Positions 1 to 8,513 are shown, counted from the first letter of the stretch. The stretch is DNA of 33,129 nt from Treponema sp. (GCA_031281025.1 JAITFY010000069.1:1-33129), one strand, 5' to 3'. A program made the numbers and translations. The notes: a model not told the origin generated them from the sequence alone.

Positions 1-740
1 CCGCTAAGCGCGGCAAATTCCTTGAACACATCCAGAATGACTTTTTTGGAGTCTTTCATGGCCATAGCTCTTTGGTATTGGTGCTCATAATAGAACTGCG
101 GTGTATCATACGGACCGACAGAAAGAGGTTTGCCTCCAATCAACGACCAGCCTGGGTCATATTCGCCGACAAACTTTTTTACTTTATCGTCTTCCAATAG
201 CTCGATATTCTCGATGGCATGAGAAGTGATAAAGCCGTCCTGACAAACCATTACCGGAAGCATAACGTCTTTATGTTCGCCAATGCGAATGGACATTATG
301 TAGTTGTCATAAGCTTCCTGGTTATTTTCAGAGTAAATCTGAATCCAGCCGCTGTCTCTTGCGCCCATGGAATCGCTGTGATCATTGTTGATGTTGATAG
401 GGCCGCTCAAAGCGCGGTTTATTACGGCAAGGGTGACTGGCACTCTTGTACCGGATGCTACGTAGAGCAGCTCCCACATGAGCGCAAGCCCACAAGCTGA
501 TGTGATTGTAGCAGCACGGCTGCCGGCAGCCTGAGCGCCGATACAGGCGGACATGGCGCTGAGTTCGGATTCTACAGCGACAAACTCAGTGTCTACTTCG
601 CCGTCAGCGACAAACTGCGAAAAGTAGTGAACTACTTCTGTTGATGGAGTAATCGGGTAAGCGGCTACAACATCAGGATTAATTTGTTTTAAAGCAATAG
701 CAACTGCTTCATTGCCGGAAAGTCTTTCACGAATTCCCAT
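1..740 (-). CDS. porA: Pyruvate:ferredoxin oxidoreductase alpha subunit, partial (C-terminus beyond left edge)
   Basis: This is the alpha subunit of a multi-subunit 2-oxoacid:ferredoxin oxidoreductase, which oxidatively decarboxylates pyruvate to acetyl-CoA, CO2 and reduced ferredoxin in the cytoplasm. The translation from the ATG at 740 begins MGIRERLSGNEAVAIAL and contains the family signature AAYPITPSTEVV, followed by VAVESELSAMSACIGAQAAG and SDSMGARDSGWIQIYSENNQ, which fit the pyruvate rather than the branched-chain subclass. About 246 residues are visible; the rest, and the TPP-binding beta subunit that normally follows, lie past position 1. The start overlaps the porD stop by one base (TAATG on the minus strand) and a strong TCCTCCTT complement (AAGGAGGA) lies at 747-754, so the start is secure. 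Substrate class (pyruvate versus 2-oxoisovalerate) is inferred from similarity recalled from memory. Confidence 0.9.
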   Translation of the reverse strand, partial: MGIRERLSGNEAVAIALKQINPDVVAAYPITPSTEVVHYFSQFVADGEVDTEFVAVESELSAMSACIGAQAAGSRAATITSACGLALMWELLYVASGTRVPVTLAVINRALSGPININNDHSDSMGARDSGWIQIYSENNQEAYDNYIMSIRIGEHKDVMLPVMVCQDGFITSHAIENIELLEDDKVKKFVGEYDPGWSLIGGKPLSVGPYDTPQFYYEHQYQRAMAMKDSKKVILDVFKEFAALS

Positions 741-1042
741 TACTTATCCTCCTTTTCCCAGGTGATTGCACCAAAGGGACAGACTTTAAAGCATACGCCG
801 CAGCCTTTGCAATGTTTGAAGTCAAAATCATCACGTATTTCGTTTTTTACAGGGATTGAGCTGTCGGCACATACAGGGAAGCAGAGCATGCAATGTTTGC
901 ATTTTTCCTTGATCCATGCTGGAATCATGATCCGCCAATCGCCGGTATTAACTTCCAGCGAGGTTCCGCCTCCGTAAATATTCCCGCCAGTGGTAATTTC
1001 TTTCCAGGTAAGGCTTAAGTTTGCATCTTTTACATAAATCAT
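740..1042 (-). CDS. porD: Pyruvate:ferredoxin oxidoreductase delta subunit (2x[4Fe-4S] ferredoxin)
   Basis: This 100-residue protein is the ferredoxin-like delta subunit that passes electrons from the TPP centre of POR to external ferredoxin. Two complete CxxCxxCxxxC cluster motifs are visible near the C-terminus: CKHCMLCFPVC at about residues 48-58 and CKGCGVCFKVCP at about 79-90, so both [4Fe-4S] sites should be occupied. The N-terminal half (TWKEITTGGNIYGGG, NTGDWRIMIPAW) matches the usual delta-subunit leader. It overlaps porC upstream by four bases (ATGA) and porA downstream by one, so the three are translationally coupled. An AGGAGG lies about 10 nt upstream of the start. Gamma-delta-alpha is the common gene order of four-subunit POR. 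Confidence 0.93.
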   Translation of the reverse strand: MIYVKDANLSLTWKEITTGGNIYGGGTSLEVNTGDWRIMIPAWIKEKCKHCMLCFPVCADSSIPVKNEIRDDFDFKHCKGCGVCFKVCPFGAITWEKEDK

Positions 1043-1617
1043 AGTCCTTTAACCTCCTGCATTGAACGTTTAAGCGCCCTCATATTACCTTCTATTACAT
1101 GAGGTTTATTGGCGAATTTGTGTTTCATGGATGCTTCCATGTCTTTGAACAAATCTTCTTCCGGGATAATCCCGCTTACCTTAACCACGGCGCCCAACAT
1201 AGGTGTATTTGGGATATTTCTTCCGATTTCTTCTTCTGCTATCTTACCCGCGTCTATTGTGTAGACCTTGCCCTCGTAGCCTTCCAGTAAAGGCCTGAGT
1301 TCTTCGGGAGATTTAGAGGAATTAATGATGATGCCGCCTTCTTTTTTAAGGCCGCCCGTTACATCCACCGCCGTTAGAAGCGTTGGGTCTACCACTACGA
1401 CATAATCCGGCTCATAGATGTTGCTGTGTATTGGACAGCGTTCATCACTGATGCGGTTGTACGCGGATATGGGAGCGCCCATACGTTCCGGGCCGTACTC
1501 TGGGAAACCTTGCACAAATTTCCCGGTGTTGAATGCTGCATCGGCCAAAAGCAACGACGCTGTTTTAGCGCCCTGTCCGCCCCGCCCATGCCAGCGTATT
1601 TCTACCATTTTCGACAA
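1039..1617 (-). CDS. porC: Pyruvate:ferredoxin oxidoreductase gamma subunit
   Basis: This 192-residue gamma subunit of the 2-oxoacid:ferredoxin oxidoreductase family is recognised by EIRWHGRGGQGAKTA at the N-terminus, GFPEYGPERMGAPISAY at about residues 38-54, and the NTPMLGAVVKVSGII segment in the C-terminal third. In the holoenzyme it contributes to CoA binding and packs against alpha. The start is probably TTG at 1617: a GGAGG (1625-1629) sits 7 nt upstream of TTG but 16 nt upstream of the first ATG at 1608, which would remove only three residues. The gene is first in the cluster, directly behind a strong promoter, and overlaps porD by four bases. Confidence 0.92.
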   Translation of the reverse strand: MSKMVEIRWHGRGGQGAKTASLLLADAAFNTGKFVQGFPEYGPERMGAPISAYNRISDERCPIHSNIYEPDYVVVVDPTLLTAVDVTGGLKKEGGIIINSSKSPEELRPLLEGYEGKVYTIDAGKIAEEEIGRNIPNTPMLGAVVKVSGIIPEEDLFKDMEASMKHKFANKPHVIEGNMRALKRSMQEVKGL

Positions 1618-1651
1618 AATAGAACCTCCATCTCGATATTATAATGTATTC

Positions 1652-1680
1652 TTTATAACTCAGAATCTGGATAATGTCAA
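1652..1680 (-). promoter_or_regulatory. Sigma-70-type promoter for the por cluster
   Basis: On the minus strand a perfect TTGACA (1680-1675) is followed by exactly 17 nt and then TATAAA (1657-1652). The predicted start lies about 30 nt upstream of the porC start. It is one of the best-looking promoters in the window and fits high constitutive expression of a central catabolic enzyme. No operator-like palindrome is evident nearby. Confidence 0.8.
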
Positions 1681-1765
1681 GCGCTGAATGACTGTAGTAC
1701 TAATGCGGCGAAACAGTCCGGCAGAAACAGAGTTGCAATAAAGAATTAACGCATGGTTGTTTGAA

Positions 1766-3562
1766 TCAACCCTTATTTGCCAGGATAATCAATACCGCTA
1801 CATCTCCCTGCCTGACACCGGGAATTCGCGCTGCCTGCCCGACATTGAGGGGTTTTACAGCAAGGAGTTTTTCTCTGGCTTCGGTTGAAAGACCCAAAAT
1901 TGACGCATAATCCAAATTGGGATCAAGTTTGATCGAGTCCATCTTGGCGGCTTTTGCGGCAAAACGGCGTTCTTTTTCTATGTAACCTTCGTACTTCATG
2001 TCAAGAAGCACCCTTTCTACCAGCTCGGGCGGGTAACAGGACAGTTCGGCATCACCGGTACCGGCAGCTGCATTTGAACGTTTATTCAACGTCCGTTTTG
2101 CAATCAATTCGGTTATTACGTCTAATGTTTTTGTTTTTTCAAGAAAAGACTCCCAGCGTTCATCATCAATAAGGCCAACATCGCGCCCCTTTGGAGTAAG
2201 CCGCGTATCCGCTGTGTCGTGGCGGAGCATCAAGCGGTGTTCGGCGCGGCTTGTGAACATACGGTACGGTTCCTTCGTTCCCAGAGTGGTAAGATCGTCT
2301 ACAAGTACGCCGGTATACGCTTCGGCGCGCCCCAATACCAGCGGCGGCTTTCCAAGCATCTTCATCGATGCATTGATGCCTGCAAGCAGCCCCTGAGCGG
2401 CGGCCTCTTCGTAGCCGGAACTGCCGGTGCTCTGCCCCGCCGAAAAAAAGCCGGACAAGCGCTTGGATTCCAACGACGGATAAAGGTCAAGAGGATCGAT
2501 ATAATCGTAATCTACCGCATAGCCGGGGCGTACAATGTGTGCGTTTTCAAGACCGGGAATACTGTGTATAAAGTCATGTTGCACATCTTCGGGCAGCGAG
2601 CTGGATGCGCCGTTAATGTACATTTCGTTAGTTGAAAGCCCTTCCGGCTCGATAAAAACATGGTGCCTGTCACGCTGCGGAAAACGCACGACCTTATCCT
2701 CGATGGACGGGCAGTAACGCGCGCCTGTACCAATTATTTTTCCGCCATACAATGGCGAACGGTGGATATTCGCTCTAATTATTTCGTGCGTTTTTTCTGT
2801 AGTGAAAGTGACCCAGCAGGGAAGAGATATCCTTTGGATATTGGCAGACCCCATAAACGAAAAGGGACGCATTTCCTCGCCGTCTTGTTTATCCATTACC
2901 GAAAAATCAATTGAATTGCCGGCAATTCGTGCGGGGGTGCCGGTTTTTAATCTGCCCATTGGAAACCCAAGCCGCCGCAAAGAAACGCCTAACCCTATCG
3001 CAGCTTCTTCCCCCAACCGCCCCTGAGGAGCATAATACTCGCCAATGAAGATTTTCCCTTCCATGAACGTCCCGGCAGCAAGGATCACTGTACGCGCAGA
3101 AATACGATGCCCGCGTCTGGTTATTACACCTGCAACTTTGTTTCCTGTTTCTTCCCCGCTTTTTTCATCGATCAATAAATCTGTAACAGTGTCCATAAAG
3201 ATCGAAAGGTTCTTTTGATTTTCAAGGACTGAACGTGCTGTTACCTGATACGCCAGTTTATCCGCCTGAGCCCTTGGCGCCTGCACTGCCGGCCCGCGGG
3301 AGCGGTTAAGCACTCTGTATTGGATCATCGTAACATCAATGAGTTTTGCCATCTCACCGCCAAGCGCATCAATTTCTCGCACGATATTGCCTTTGGAAAG
3401 TCCGCCTATCGCGGGGTTGCACGACAGCATCCCAATGTTATCGGGGTTTTGCGTGATGAGTAGCGTAGAAAAACCAAGGCGTGCAGTTGCAAGGGAAGCT
3501 TCAATTCCTGCATGGCCGCCGCCTATGATGATGCTGTCGTAGTCCATGGGGTTATTATACAT
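1766..3562 (-). CDS. mnmG: tRNA uridine-5-carboxymethylaminomethyl modification enzyme MnmG (GidA)
   Basis: MnmG is the FAD-dependent partner of MnmE; together they install (carboxymethyl)aminomethyl groups on U34 of certain tRNAs. Visible motifs are the N-terminal Rossmann signature IIIGGGHAGIEAS, MLSCNPAIGGLSKG with a conserved Cys, GRLKTGTPARI, RYCPSIEDKVVRFP with the second conserved Cys, and FTSRAEHRLMLRHDTAD, followed by a helical C-terminal domain ending in a LNVGQAARIPGVRQGDVA segment. At 598 residues it is slightly shorter than the usual 620-630 but no motif is missing. The start is ambiguous between ATG 3562 and ATG 3547 (MDYDSIIIGGG), and neither has a clear Shine-Dalgarno sequence. 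A short GGTTG/CAACC hairpin overlaps the stop (1755-1771) without a U-run. mnmE is not in the window. Confidence 0.96.
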   Translation of the reverse strand: MYNNPMDYDSIIIGGGHAGIEASLATARLGFSTLLITQNPDNIGMLSCNPAIGGLSKGNIVREIDALGGEMAKLIDVTMIQYRVLNRSRGPAVQAPRAQADKLAYQVTARSVLENQKNLSIFMDTVTDLLIDEKSGEETGNKVAGVITRRGHRISARTVILAAGTFMEGKIFIGEYYAPQGRLGEEAAIGLGVSLRRLGFPMGRLKTGTPARIAGNSIDFSVMDKQDGEEMRPFSFMGSANIQRISLPCWVTFTTEKTHEIIRANIHRSPLYGGKIIGTGARYCPSIEDKVVRFPQRDRHHVFIEPEGLSTNEMYINGASSSLPEDVQHDFIHSIPGLENAHIVRPGYAVDYDYIDPLDLYPSLESKRLSGFFSAGQSTGSSGYEEAAAQGLLAGINASMKMLGKPPLVLGRAEAYTGVLVDDLTTLGTKEPYRMFTSRAEHRLMLRHDTADTRLTPKGRDVGLIDDERWESFLEKTKTLDVITELIAKRTLNKRSNAAAGTGDAELSCYPPELVERVLLDMKYEGYIEKERRFAAKAAKMDSIKLDPNLDYASILGLSTEAREKLLAVKPLNVGQAARIPGVRQGDVAVLIILANKG

Positions 3563-3670
3563 AATTATAAGTGAATGGGAATTAGGGGTGCTTGGGAGCC
3601 AGTAATGAATGTAATGAAGTGAAAATATTTTGCAAATTTATGCTGAAATGTGTGAGAAAACACAAAAAAA

Positions 3671-3697
3671 CCGGTATTTCGACAGGCTCAGTGACCG
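3671..3697. repeat. Candidate dispersed intergenic repeat (TTCGACAGGCTCAGTGACCG type)
   Basis: The intergenic gap between mnmG and the FecR-like gene contains TTCGACAGGCTCAGTGACCG preceded by CCGGTAT, with CGGT/ACCG ends that can pair. From memory, very similar words (ACTGAGC-TGTCGAA family) recur in intergenic DNA of many bacteria. Only one copy is seen here, so repetition cannot be shown from this window. The rest of 3563-3739 shows only A-rich tracts and no gene. Confidence 0.45.
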
Positions 3698-3739
3698 CAA
3701 AAATAACATCAAAATTCTGCAAAAAAAGCTAAAAAAAGC

Positions 3740-3768
3740 TTGAAATAAAGCTAAGAAAGTGATACAAT
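3740..3768 (+). promoter_or_regulatory. Promoter for the FecR-like/cyclase operon
   Basis: TTGAAA (3740-3745), a 17-nt spacer and TACAAT (3763-3768) make a good sigma-70-type promoter. The predicted start lies about 32 nt upstream of the ATG at 3807. A GTG that could extend the reading frame upstream (3759) lies inside the spacer just before the -10, which argues against using it. Confidence 0.72.
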
Positions 3769-3806
3769 ATAGTCGAAGTATTGTTTATATATCTGGAGGT
3801 ATTAAA

Positions 3807-4202
3807 ATGAAAAAATTAGTGGTTTTTGCAATTCTTGTGTGCGTGGCAGCTTTTGCTTTTGCAAGCGATTTTACAGTGCAATCTGTAAATGGCAGTGTTA
3901 TGCGGGAATCCGGCACTCAAAGAGTGGCAGTAAGAGCAGGGGAAGTCCTCAACGAATCTGTTGTTATTCATACTGGCATTGGAGCATCCCTTGTTTTGGT
4001 TGATGCAGGTGGAAGAACAGTAAATGTTCCCTCTGCACGGAACGGAACAGTAGCGGAATTATCAAGAGCGTCATCTGGTGTGCGTATCAGTGGAAATGTT
4101 ACTCAAGTAGATACAGGAAACAGAGTAGCAACCGGAAACTTCGTAACTGGTTCAGCACGTGCAAGTGATGCTGCCGGAGAAGATGACATCGCTGCCGAAT
4201 AA
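3807..4202 (+). CDS. Small exported FecR-domain-like protein
   Basis: This 131-residue protein has a clear signal peptide (MKKLVVFAILVCVAAFAFA, cleavage before SDF) and no lipobox Cys. The mature part resembles the beta-rich FecR domain: a VQSVNGSVMRESG opening, a RVAVRAGEVLNESVVIHTGIG central strand pair, then LVLVDAGGRTVNVP. FecR-type domains are usually periplasmic signal-receiving modules, but here there is no membrane anchor or sigma/anti-sigma partner. ATG 3807 is chosen because GGAGGT lies 6 nt upstream and the signal peptide starts there; the upstream in-frame GTG falls within the promoter. The stop overlaps the cyclase start by one base, so the two are coupled. A role as periplasmic partner or ligand sensor of the cyclase is inferred from position only. 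Confidence 0.75.
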   Translation: MKKLVVFAILVCVAAFAFASDFTVQSVNGSVMRESGTQRVAVRAGEVLNESVVIHTGIGASLVLVDAGGRTVNVPSARNGTVAELSRASSGVRISGNVTQVDTGNRVATGNFVTGSARASDAAGEDDIAAE

Positions 4203-6763
4203 TGTTTAAAAACAAGTCATTTATTGTCGTAGCATTGACAGTTTTTGCGCTGTCAATGTTGCTTTTTCTTACACCTCTTGATAACCAAATATTTGACTTG
4301 TTTTTGCGTGTAATTCCTTCTCTTACAGAAAATGAAAAAATCTATGTTCTAACTCTGGATGATGCTTCCATGGAATTGGCAGGCGGGTTTCCTTTTCGGC
4401 GTGAAGTTATGGCCGATGTGATAGTCTTATTAAAAGAAATGGGAGTGGACACAATTGCATTCGACTTAAGTTATCTGGATGAAAGCGAACAGCGGTTCGA
4501 CCCGGATTATGCAGTGGAGCAATTTTATCATTTCATCCATCTTGGTTTAATAGAAAATCTTGGCGATGTCGAGTATTTGATTCCGTATTTTGGCAGAGAT
4601 GTTGATGAATATTTTGCGCAAGCCATTGCATTTACTGATAATACATGGCTGACACTTACTTTTATTGGCGCTGAAAATATTCTTGACGAAATTAATATCG
4701 ATGAATTTGTTTTTGGAAGCGAAGAAATCGATCGTTATCTTGCCGAACACATTGCTTTAAATAATGTGACCAGTCTGGGAGATACCAGAACCCCAGAAAT
4801 GATTGGTGTAATGCCTGCGATACAAAAACTTCTGAGCCGTTCAACCGGTGCAGGGTTTGTTAATGCAATTATCGATCAAGACGGTTTACGCCGGCGTGTG
4901 AATCTATTGCACAAATACAATGGCGATTATTATGGGCACTTAACACTTGCAGCGCTTCAGAGTAAGCTGGCGATCTCATTAATAGAAGTTTCAAACAGGG
5001 CAATTATCCTTAACCTGGAAGATGGAAGGAAGATTCGTATCCCTCGTACTCAAGACGGCTCGGTGCTTTTAAAGTGGCCTAAAAAAACTTTTCACGACTA
5101 CCGCTATATATCCATGTTTGAATTAATTCAATACGAGTTGATAGAATCGGCGCTTGTGAATAACTTGTTTTTGATGGATTTTTGGGGATTTTTATCCATT
5201 TGGGATGATGGGCCAACTCCTTTGGAATATTATCTAACCGCCAGAGAAATTAAAAATGAAGCGTTTGTTAATAATCTGGCTGCTTGTGAAAATTGGCTGA
5301 CAATGCGGCAGATGTTTTTTGATTCTCTGGACACGTTTTTGAACGGTTCGCTTGAAGAGCGGATACTTGATTTAGTGGGTGATGATGAAGGCACAGTGAA
5401 TAGTACAAATGAATTATTTGATGTTTGTCGTAGTCAATATAACTTGCTTGCCGAAATTCGTAAAAATAACGAAAGTTTGCGGGGCAGTTTTATTGTTGTC
5501 GGTTCTGATGCCACATCAATGGTTGATTACGGTCTTAATACATTTCAGGAAGCTTATCCAAACGTAGGTTCTTACGCAGTAGTTGCAAACATGCTGTTAT
5601 CTGGGGAATTTCTTAATGATTCGCCGCGGTATGTATCTGCAATTATTGCCTTGTTATATTCGCTTTTAATTGGGCTTTTAATAAGCCGCTTTGATACATA
5701 TAAATCGATAATAACCGGCATTACAGGTTTGGTTTTTTTAACCGGCGCTTTTTTGGTTTTTTTTATGATTACCAAAAAATATATTGGCTTTGGCGTTCCG
5801 CTGATATCAACGCTTGTTACCTTTATCTCTATCATGATAACAAAATTTCTTACTGCAAGCCGCGAAAAAGCTTTTATTCACAACGCTTTCTCACGTTATC
5901 TTGCGCCTGAAGTAATATCCCAAATTATAAACGATCCCAGCAAACTCAATTTGGGCGGCGAAAAACGGGAAATGACAGCGATATTTACAGATGTTCAGGG
6001 TTTTGCGTCAATTTCCGAAAAACTAGACCCTACTCAACTGGTAAAGCTCCTTAACCGTTATCTGACATTGATGAGCAACATCATAATGGAAAATCAGGGT
6101 ACTATAGACAAATATGAGGGAGACGCGATAATCGCCTTTTTTGGCGCACCTTTATTTAATGCCGACCATCCTGCTCTTGCATGCCGCAGTGCTCTTGCCA
6201 TGAAGGCAGCGGAAAAAGAGCTGAATAAAACTGTTGTTGAAGAAGGCATGAGCCCTGTTCCATTGTTCACTCGTATGGGTATCAATACAGGCGACATGGT
6301 AGTAGGCAATATGGGCGCCGAATTTAAAATGGATTATACAATAATGGGTAATGCCGTAAACCTTGCAGCCAGACTGGAAGGAGTGAACAAACAATACAGT
6401 ACCGGCGGTATTTTAATTAGTGAATACACAAGGGCAAAAATCGGCGATGAGTTTATGCTTCGCCGTCTTGACAGGGTTCGTGTTGTTGGTGTTAACACTC
6501 CATTACGCTTATTCGAAGTGTTGGCTCTTAACAGCGAGTACGATTCAGAAAGTCCCGAACAAAAAGCCGTAAAAATGTGGGAACAGGCAATAGATCTTTA
6601 CGAACAGAAAAATTTTAACGAAGCTTCCGCTTTATTTAAAACATTGATCAAAAACGACCCCAACGACAAAGTTGCTCAACTGTATTTAGACCGCTGCGAT
6701 AAATTTATAGAAAATCCACCGCCCGCTGAGTGGGACGCAATCAGGAACTTAACCGAAAAGTGA
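4202..6763 (+). CDS. CHASE2-domain class III adenylate cyclase with C-terminal TPR-like segment
   Basis: This 853-residue membrane receptor cyclase probably makes cAMP. The order is one N-terminal TM helix (about 7-26), a long extracytoplasmic CHASE2 domain (about 27-470; MELAGGFPFRREVMADVI and GVDTIAFDLSYLD are typical), three closely spaced TM helices (about 476-548), a catalytic domain (about 585-770) and a short TPR-like tail (about 784-840). Catalytic residues are in place: a metal-binding Asp in AIFTDVQGF (about 592), DKYEGDAIIAFFGAP with the second metal Asp and a Lys expected for adenine recognition (about 636), and MDYTIMGNAVNLAARLE with the transition-state Asn/Arg (about 711). It should therefore be active. 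It is coupled to the FecR-like gene and ends 8 bases before a convergent gene. The signal sensed is unknown. Confidence 0.92.
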   Translation: MFKNKSFIVVALTVFALSMLLFLTPLDNQIFDLFLRVIPSLTENEKIYVLTLDDASMELAGGFPFRREVMADVIVLLKEMGVDTIAFDLSYLDESEQRFDPDYAVEQFYHFIHLGLIENLGDVEYLIPYFGRDVDEYFAQAIAFTDNTWLTLTFIGAENILDEINIDEFVFGSEEIDRYLAEHIALNNVTSLGDTRTPEMIGVMPAIQKLLSRSTGAGFVNAIIDQDGLRRRVNLLHKYNGDYYGHLTLAALQSKLAISLIEVSNRAIILNLEDGRKIRIPRTQDGSVLLKWPKKTFHDYRYISMFELIQYELIESALVNNLFLMDFWGFLSIWDDGPTPLEYYLTAREIKNEAFVNNLAACENWLTMRQMFFDSLDTFLNGSLEERILDLVGDDEGTVNSTNELFDVCRSQYNLLAEIRKNNESLRGSFIVVGSDATSMVDYGLNTFQEAYPNVGSYAVVANMLLSGEFLNDSPRYVSAIIALLYSLLIGLLISRFDTYKSIITGITGLVFLTGAFLVFFMITKKYIGFGVPLISTLVTFISIMITKFLTASREKAFIHNAFSRYLAPEVISQIINDPSKLNLGGEKREMTAIFTDVQGFASISEKLDPTQLVKLLNRYLTLMSNIIMENQGTIDKYEGDAIIAFFGAPLFNADHPALACRSALAMKAAEKELNKTVVEEGMSPVPLFTRMGINTGDMVVGNMGAEFKMDYTIMGNAVNLAARLEGVNKQYSTGGILISEYTRAKIGDEFMLRRLDRVRVVGVNTPLRLFEVLALNSEYDSESPEQKAVKMWEQAIDLYEQKNFNEASALFKTLIKNDPNDKVAQLYLDRCDKFIENPPPAEWDAIRNLTEK

Positions 6764-6773
6764 GTTTTCCGTT
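6751..6773. terminator. Hairpin between convergent genes (weak bidirectional terminator candidate)
   Basis: AACCGAAAA (6751-6759) and TTTTCCGTT (6765-6773) pair over 9 positions with one mismatch around a 5-nt loop. The hairpin spans the stop codons of both convergent genes. Neither side has a proper U-tract after the stem, so intrinsic termination would be weak. Confidence 0.35.
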
Positions 6774-7908
6774 AAAAAATATACGTTCTTAATCCCATAA
6801 CGCATTTGGTTAATGTTTGTCGCACGATATCAACATCTGTCGGTACAAACCAGAGCTGCCCTTCTGTAAAGAGACTGAATTTTTTAAAGATTTTTTGCTC
6901 TGGTATAGTTATCTTGGGAAACTCAATCTGCATTACCACAGCATTTAACCAGGCAGGCTTACCGCTTTGCGTGTACCCCTGTTTTGCAATATCAAATAAT
7001 GAAAAGTTTGCCCCCAAACTTATTGATGCATCAAGCCAACTATTTAAACTAAAATTGTAACCGCCAAGCATTTTAAAACCCAATACATGTCCGCCGTAAC
7101 GCACACGCCCTGTTCCACCCATAGATTCATATATTCGCTGAGTCATAAAACCATAATTGGCCTGTAATTTTAAATGTTCATTTAGGAAAGTCATACCTAA
7201 ACCAAAATCCATGTATGTCGCACCAGAAAAAATATTCGGTGTATTATTGTTAATTTGTTTTATAAATGGCGGAATAGTCGCTTCCAGATAAAGTCCAACC
7301 GGGAAAAGGCTTGTTTGTGATCGTTCATCGATTGGATTTGCATCATCAGGCGTAATTATTGGACTATACGAAATATCTTCATCAGGATTGTTCCAGTAAT
7401 TTATATTTGCTTTTATAGCGCTTATACCACTAAAAGAAATATTAATTGGCCGTTGAAAAAGATCAGGTATATTTCGCTGTTGATTAGTGACATGTAAAGT
7501 TAAGTTATTGCAATACAATAATTGGTCTGATAATTCATAAGTGATTACAAATCGTACAGTTTCCTGTAAACTCCCCTGTAATCCGCCAACAGACGGCATC
7601 CTCATTCTGGAAGGTGTGTTACCTCTTAATATAATTGCATCATTATTGTCAATTCCAACCATTAGGGTATTAATATCAAAATATTGTTCTGCGTATGTTT
7701 GGACTTCAAAGTAATATTGACTAACAGAATCGCTTATTGTTCTTCCAAAAGAAAAACTCATTCTTATACCATCGCTGTTAGCCTGACCAAGACCAACCGG
7801 ACTACCTGGATTTGATCCCAAATTCGCCGCCAAAGTTGAACAACCAAAGAAAAACACTGCAATTAAAACAACAAAGATTATAATAAAAAAACGGTTTTTG
7901 AAACTCAT
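6772..7908 (-). CDS. Unrecognised lipoprotein with probable C-terminal beta-barrel
   Basis: This 378-residue protein is not a family I can name. It has a lipoprotein signal peptide (IIIFVVLIAVFFFGCSTLA, probable lipidated Cys at about 23). Residues about 40-220 are beta-rich and soluble-looking. From about 230 there are alternating amphipathic strands with aromatic ends (YMDFGLGMTF, LKLQANYGFMTQRIY, VLGFKMLGGYNFSL), and the chain ends MGLRTYIF. A terminal Phe after a strand is the usual outer-membrane beta-barrel insertion signal. AAGGAG lies 5 nt upstream of the ATG. The gene follows the 192-residue protein on the same strand after 26 nt and is probably co-transcribed with it. Outer-membrane location is inferred. 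Confidence 0.6.
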   Translation of the reverse strand: MSFKNRFFIIIFVVLIAVFFFGCSTLAANLGSNPGSPVGLGQANSDGIRMSFSFGRTISDSVSQYYFEVQTYAEQYFDINTLMVGIDNNDAIILRGNTPSRMRMPSVGGLQGSLQETVRFVITYELSDQLLYCNNLTLHVTNQQRNIPDLFQRPINISFSGISAIKANINYWNNPDEDISYSPIITPDDANPIDERSQTSLFPVGLYLEATIPPFIKQINNNTPNIFSGATYMDFGLGMTFLNEHLKLQANYGFMTQRIYESMGGTGRVRYGGHVLGFKMLGGYNFSLNSWLDASISLGANFSLFDIAKQGYTQSGKPAWLNAVVMQIEFPKITIPEQKIFKKFSLFTEGQLWFVPTDVDIVRQTLTKCVMGLRTYIF

Positions 7909-7934
7909 AAAAACTCCTTTGCAGTTTTAGCATA

Positions 7935-8513
7935 TCAATCTATTTCGGATTCTGCAAGCATAATTAAAAGTATCAAGGCGATAATATCCATCTTTACGCC
8001 AACATGATATTTGGAGCTGTTGTTTATATTACGGTATCCCATTTCAAACGAAATAACATTGTATTTTAGCCTGCCAAAATTTCCCCTAAACCCTAAATTA
8101 ATTCCTGTAGTAAAAATATGCCTATTCCAGTGTATGTTCTCATCAACAAATAAATAATTAATCGAAGCAAATGGACCAAGATAAAAATTACTGAATCCAA
8201 GAGAATTATAGTTTATTACATTCCACATCGCATAAAAATTTAATAAACTGGCGCCTTCAAAACCTCTTTCAACTTCCTGATCGTTATTCCAGCCAAAAAA
8301 CATTAAAGGGCTAAACCCAATTTCAAAATTTGAATATCTGTTTTCAAATCCAATATTTAATAATGATAAACTGGTTTCAAAATTATAATCATTCTTTAGC
8401 GGAAAATTTCCTCCAATTCCTAGGTTCCCAACGTTAAAACTAGTCACATAATTACTCTGGGCAAAGGCAGGAATTGTTATGATTATCAGGATAGTTGTTA
8501 TGATATATCTCAT
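7935..8513 (-). CDS. Small exported protein, probable outer-membrane beta-barrel
   Basis: This 192-residue protein has a signal peptide (cleavage after IPAFA, before QSN) and a mature part made of alternating hydrophobic/aromatic strands: FNVGNLGIGGNFPL, FETSLSLLNIGFE, FEIGFSPLMFFGW, NFYLGPFASINYLF, HIFTTGINLGFRGNFG. That pattern fits a small 8-stranded barrel. The C-terminus (VGVKMDIIALILLIML followed by AESEID) is unusual because the last hydrophobic segment is helical in character and no terminal aromatic residue is present. I see no Shine-Dalgarno sequence before ATG 8513. It probably forms an operon with the downstream lipoprotein gene. Function unknown. Confidence 0.6.
   Translation of the reverse strand: MRYIITTILIIITIPAFAQSNYVTSFNVGNLGIGGNFPLKNDYNFETSLSLLNIGFENRYSNFEIGFSPLMFFGWNNDQEVERGFEGASLLNFYAMWNVINYNSLGFSNFYLGPFASINYLFVDENIHWNRHIFTTGINLGFRGNFGRLKYNVISFEMGYRNINNSSKYHVGVKMDIIALILLIMLAESEID

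Noticed and set aside
219-500. Plus-strand 93-residue open frame at the left edge
   Set aside because: It lies antisense to porA, whose motifs are clear, and its translation has no recognisable features.
2660-2680. Shared GGTGCCTGTCA word in mnmG (about 2663) and upstream of the large operon (about 8620)
   Set aside because: The mnmG instance is within conserved coding sequence, so two short matches are best explained by chance.
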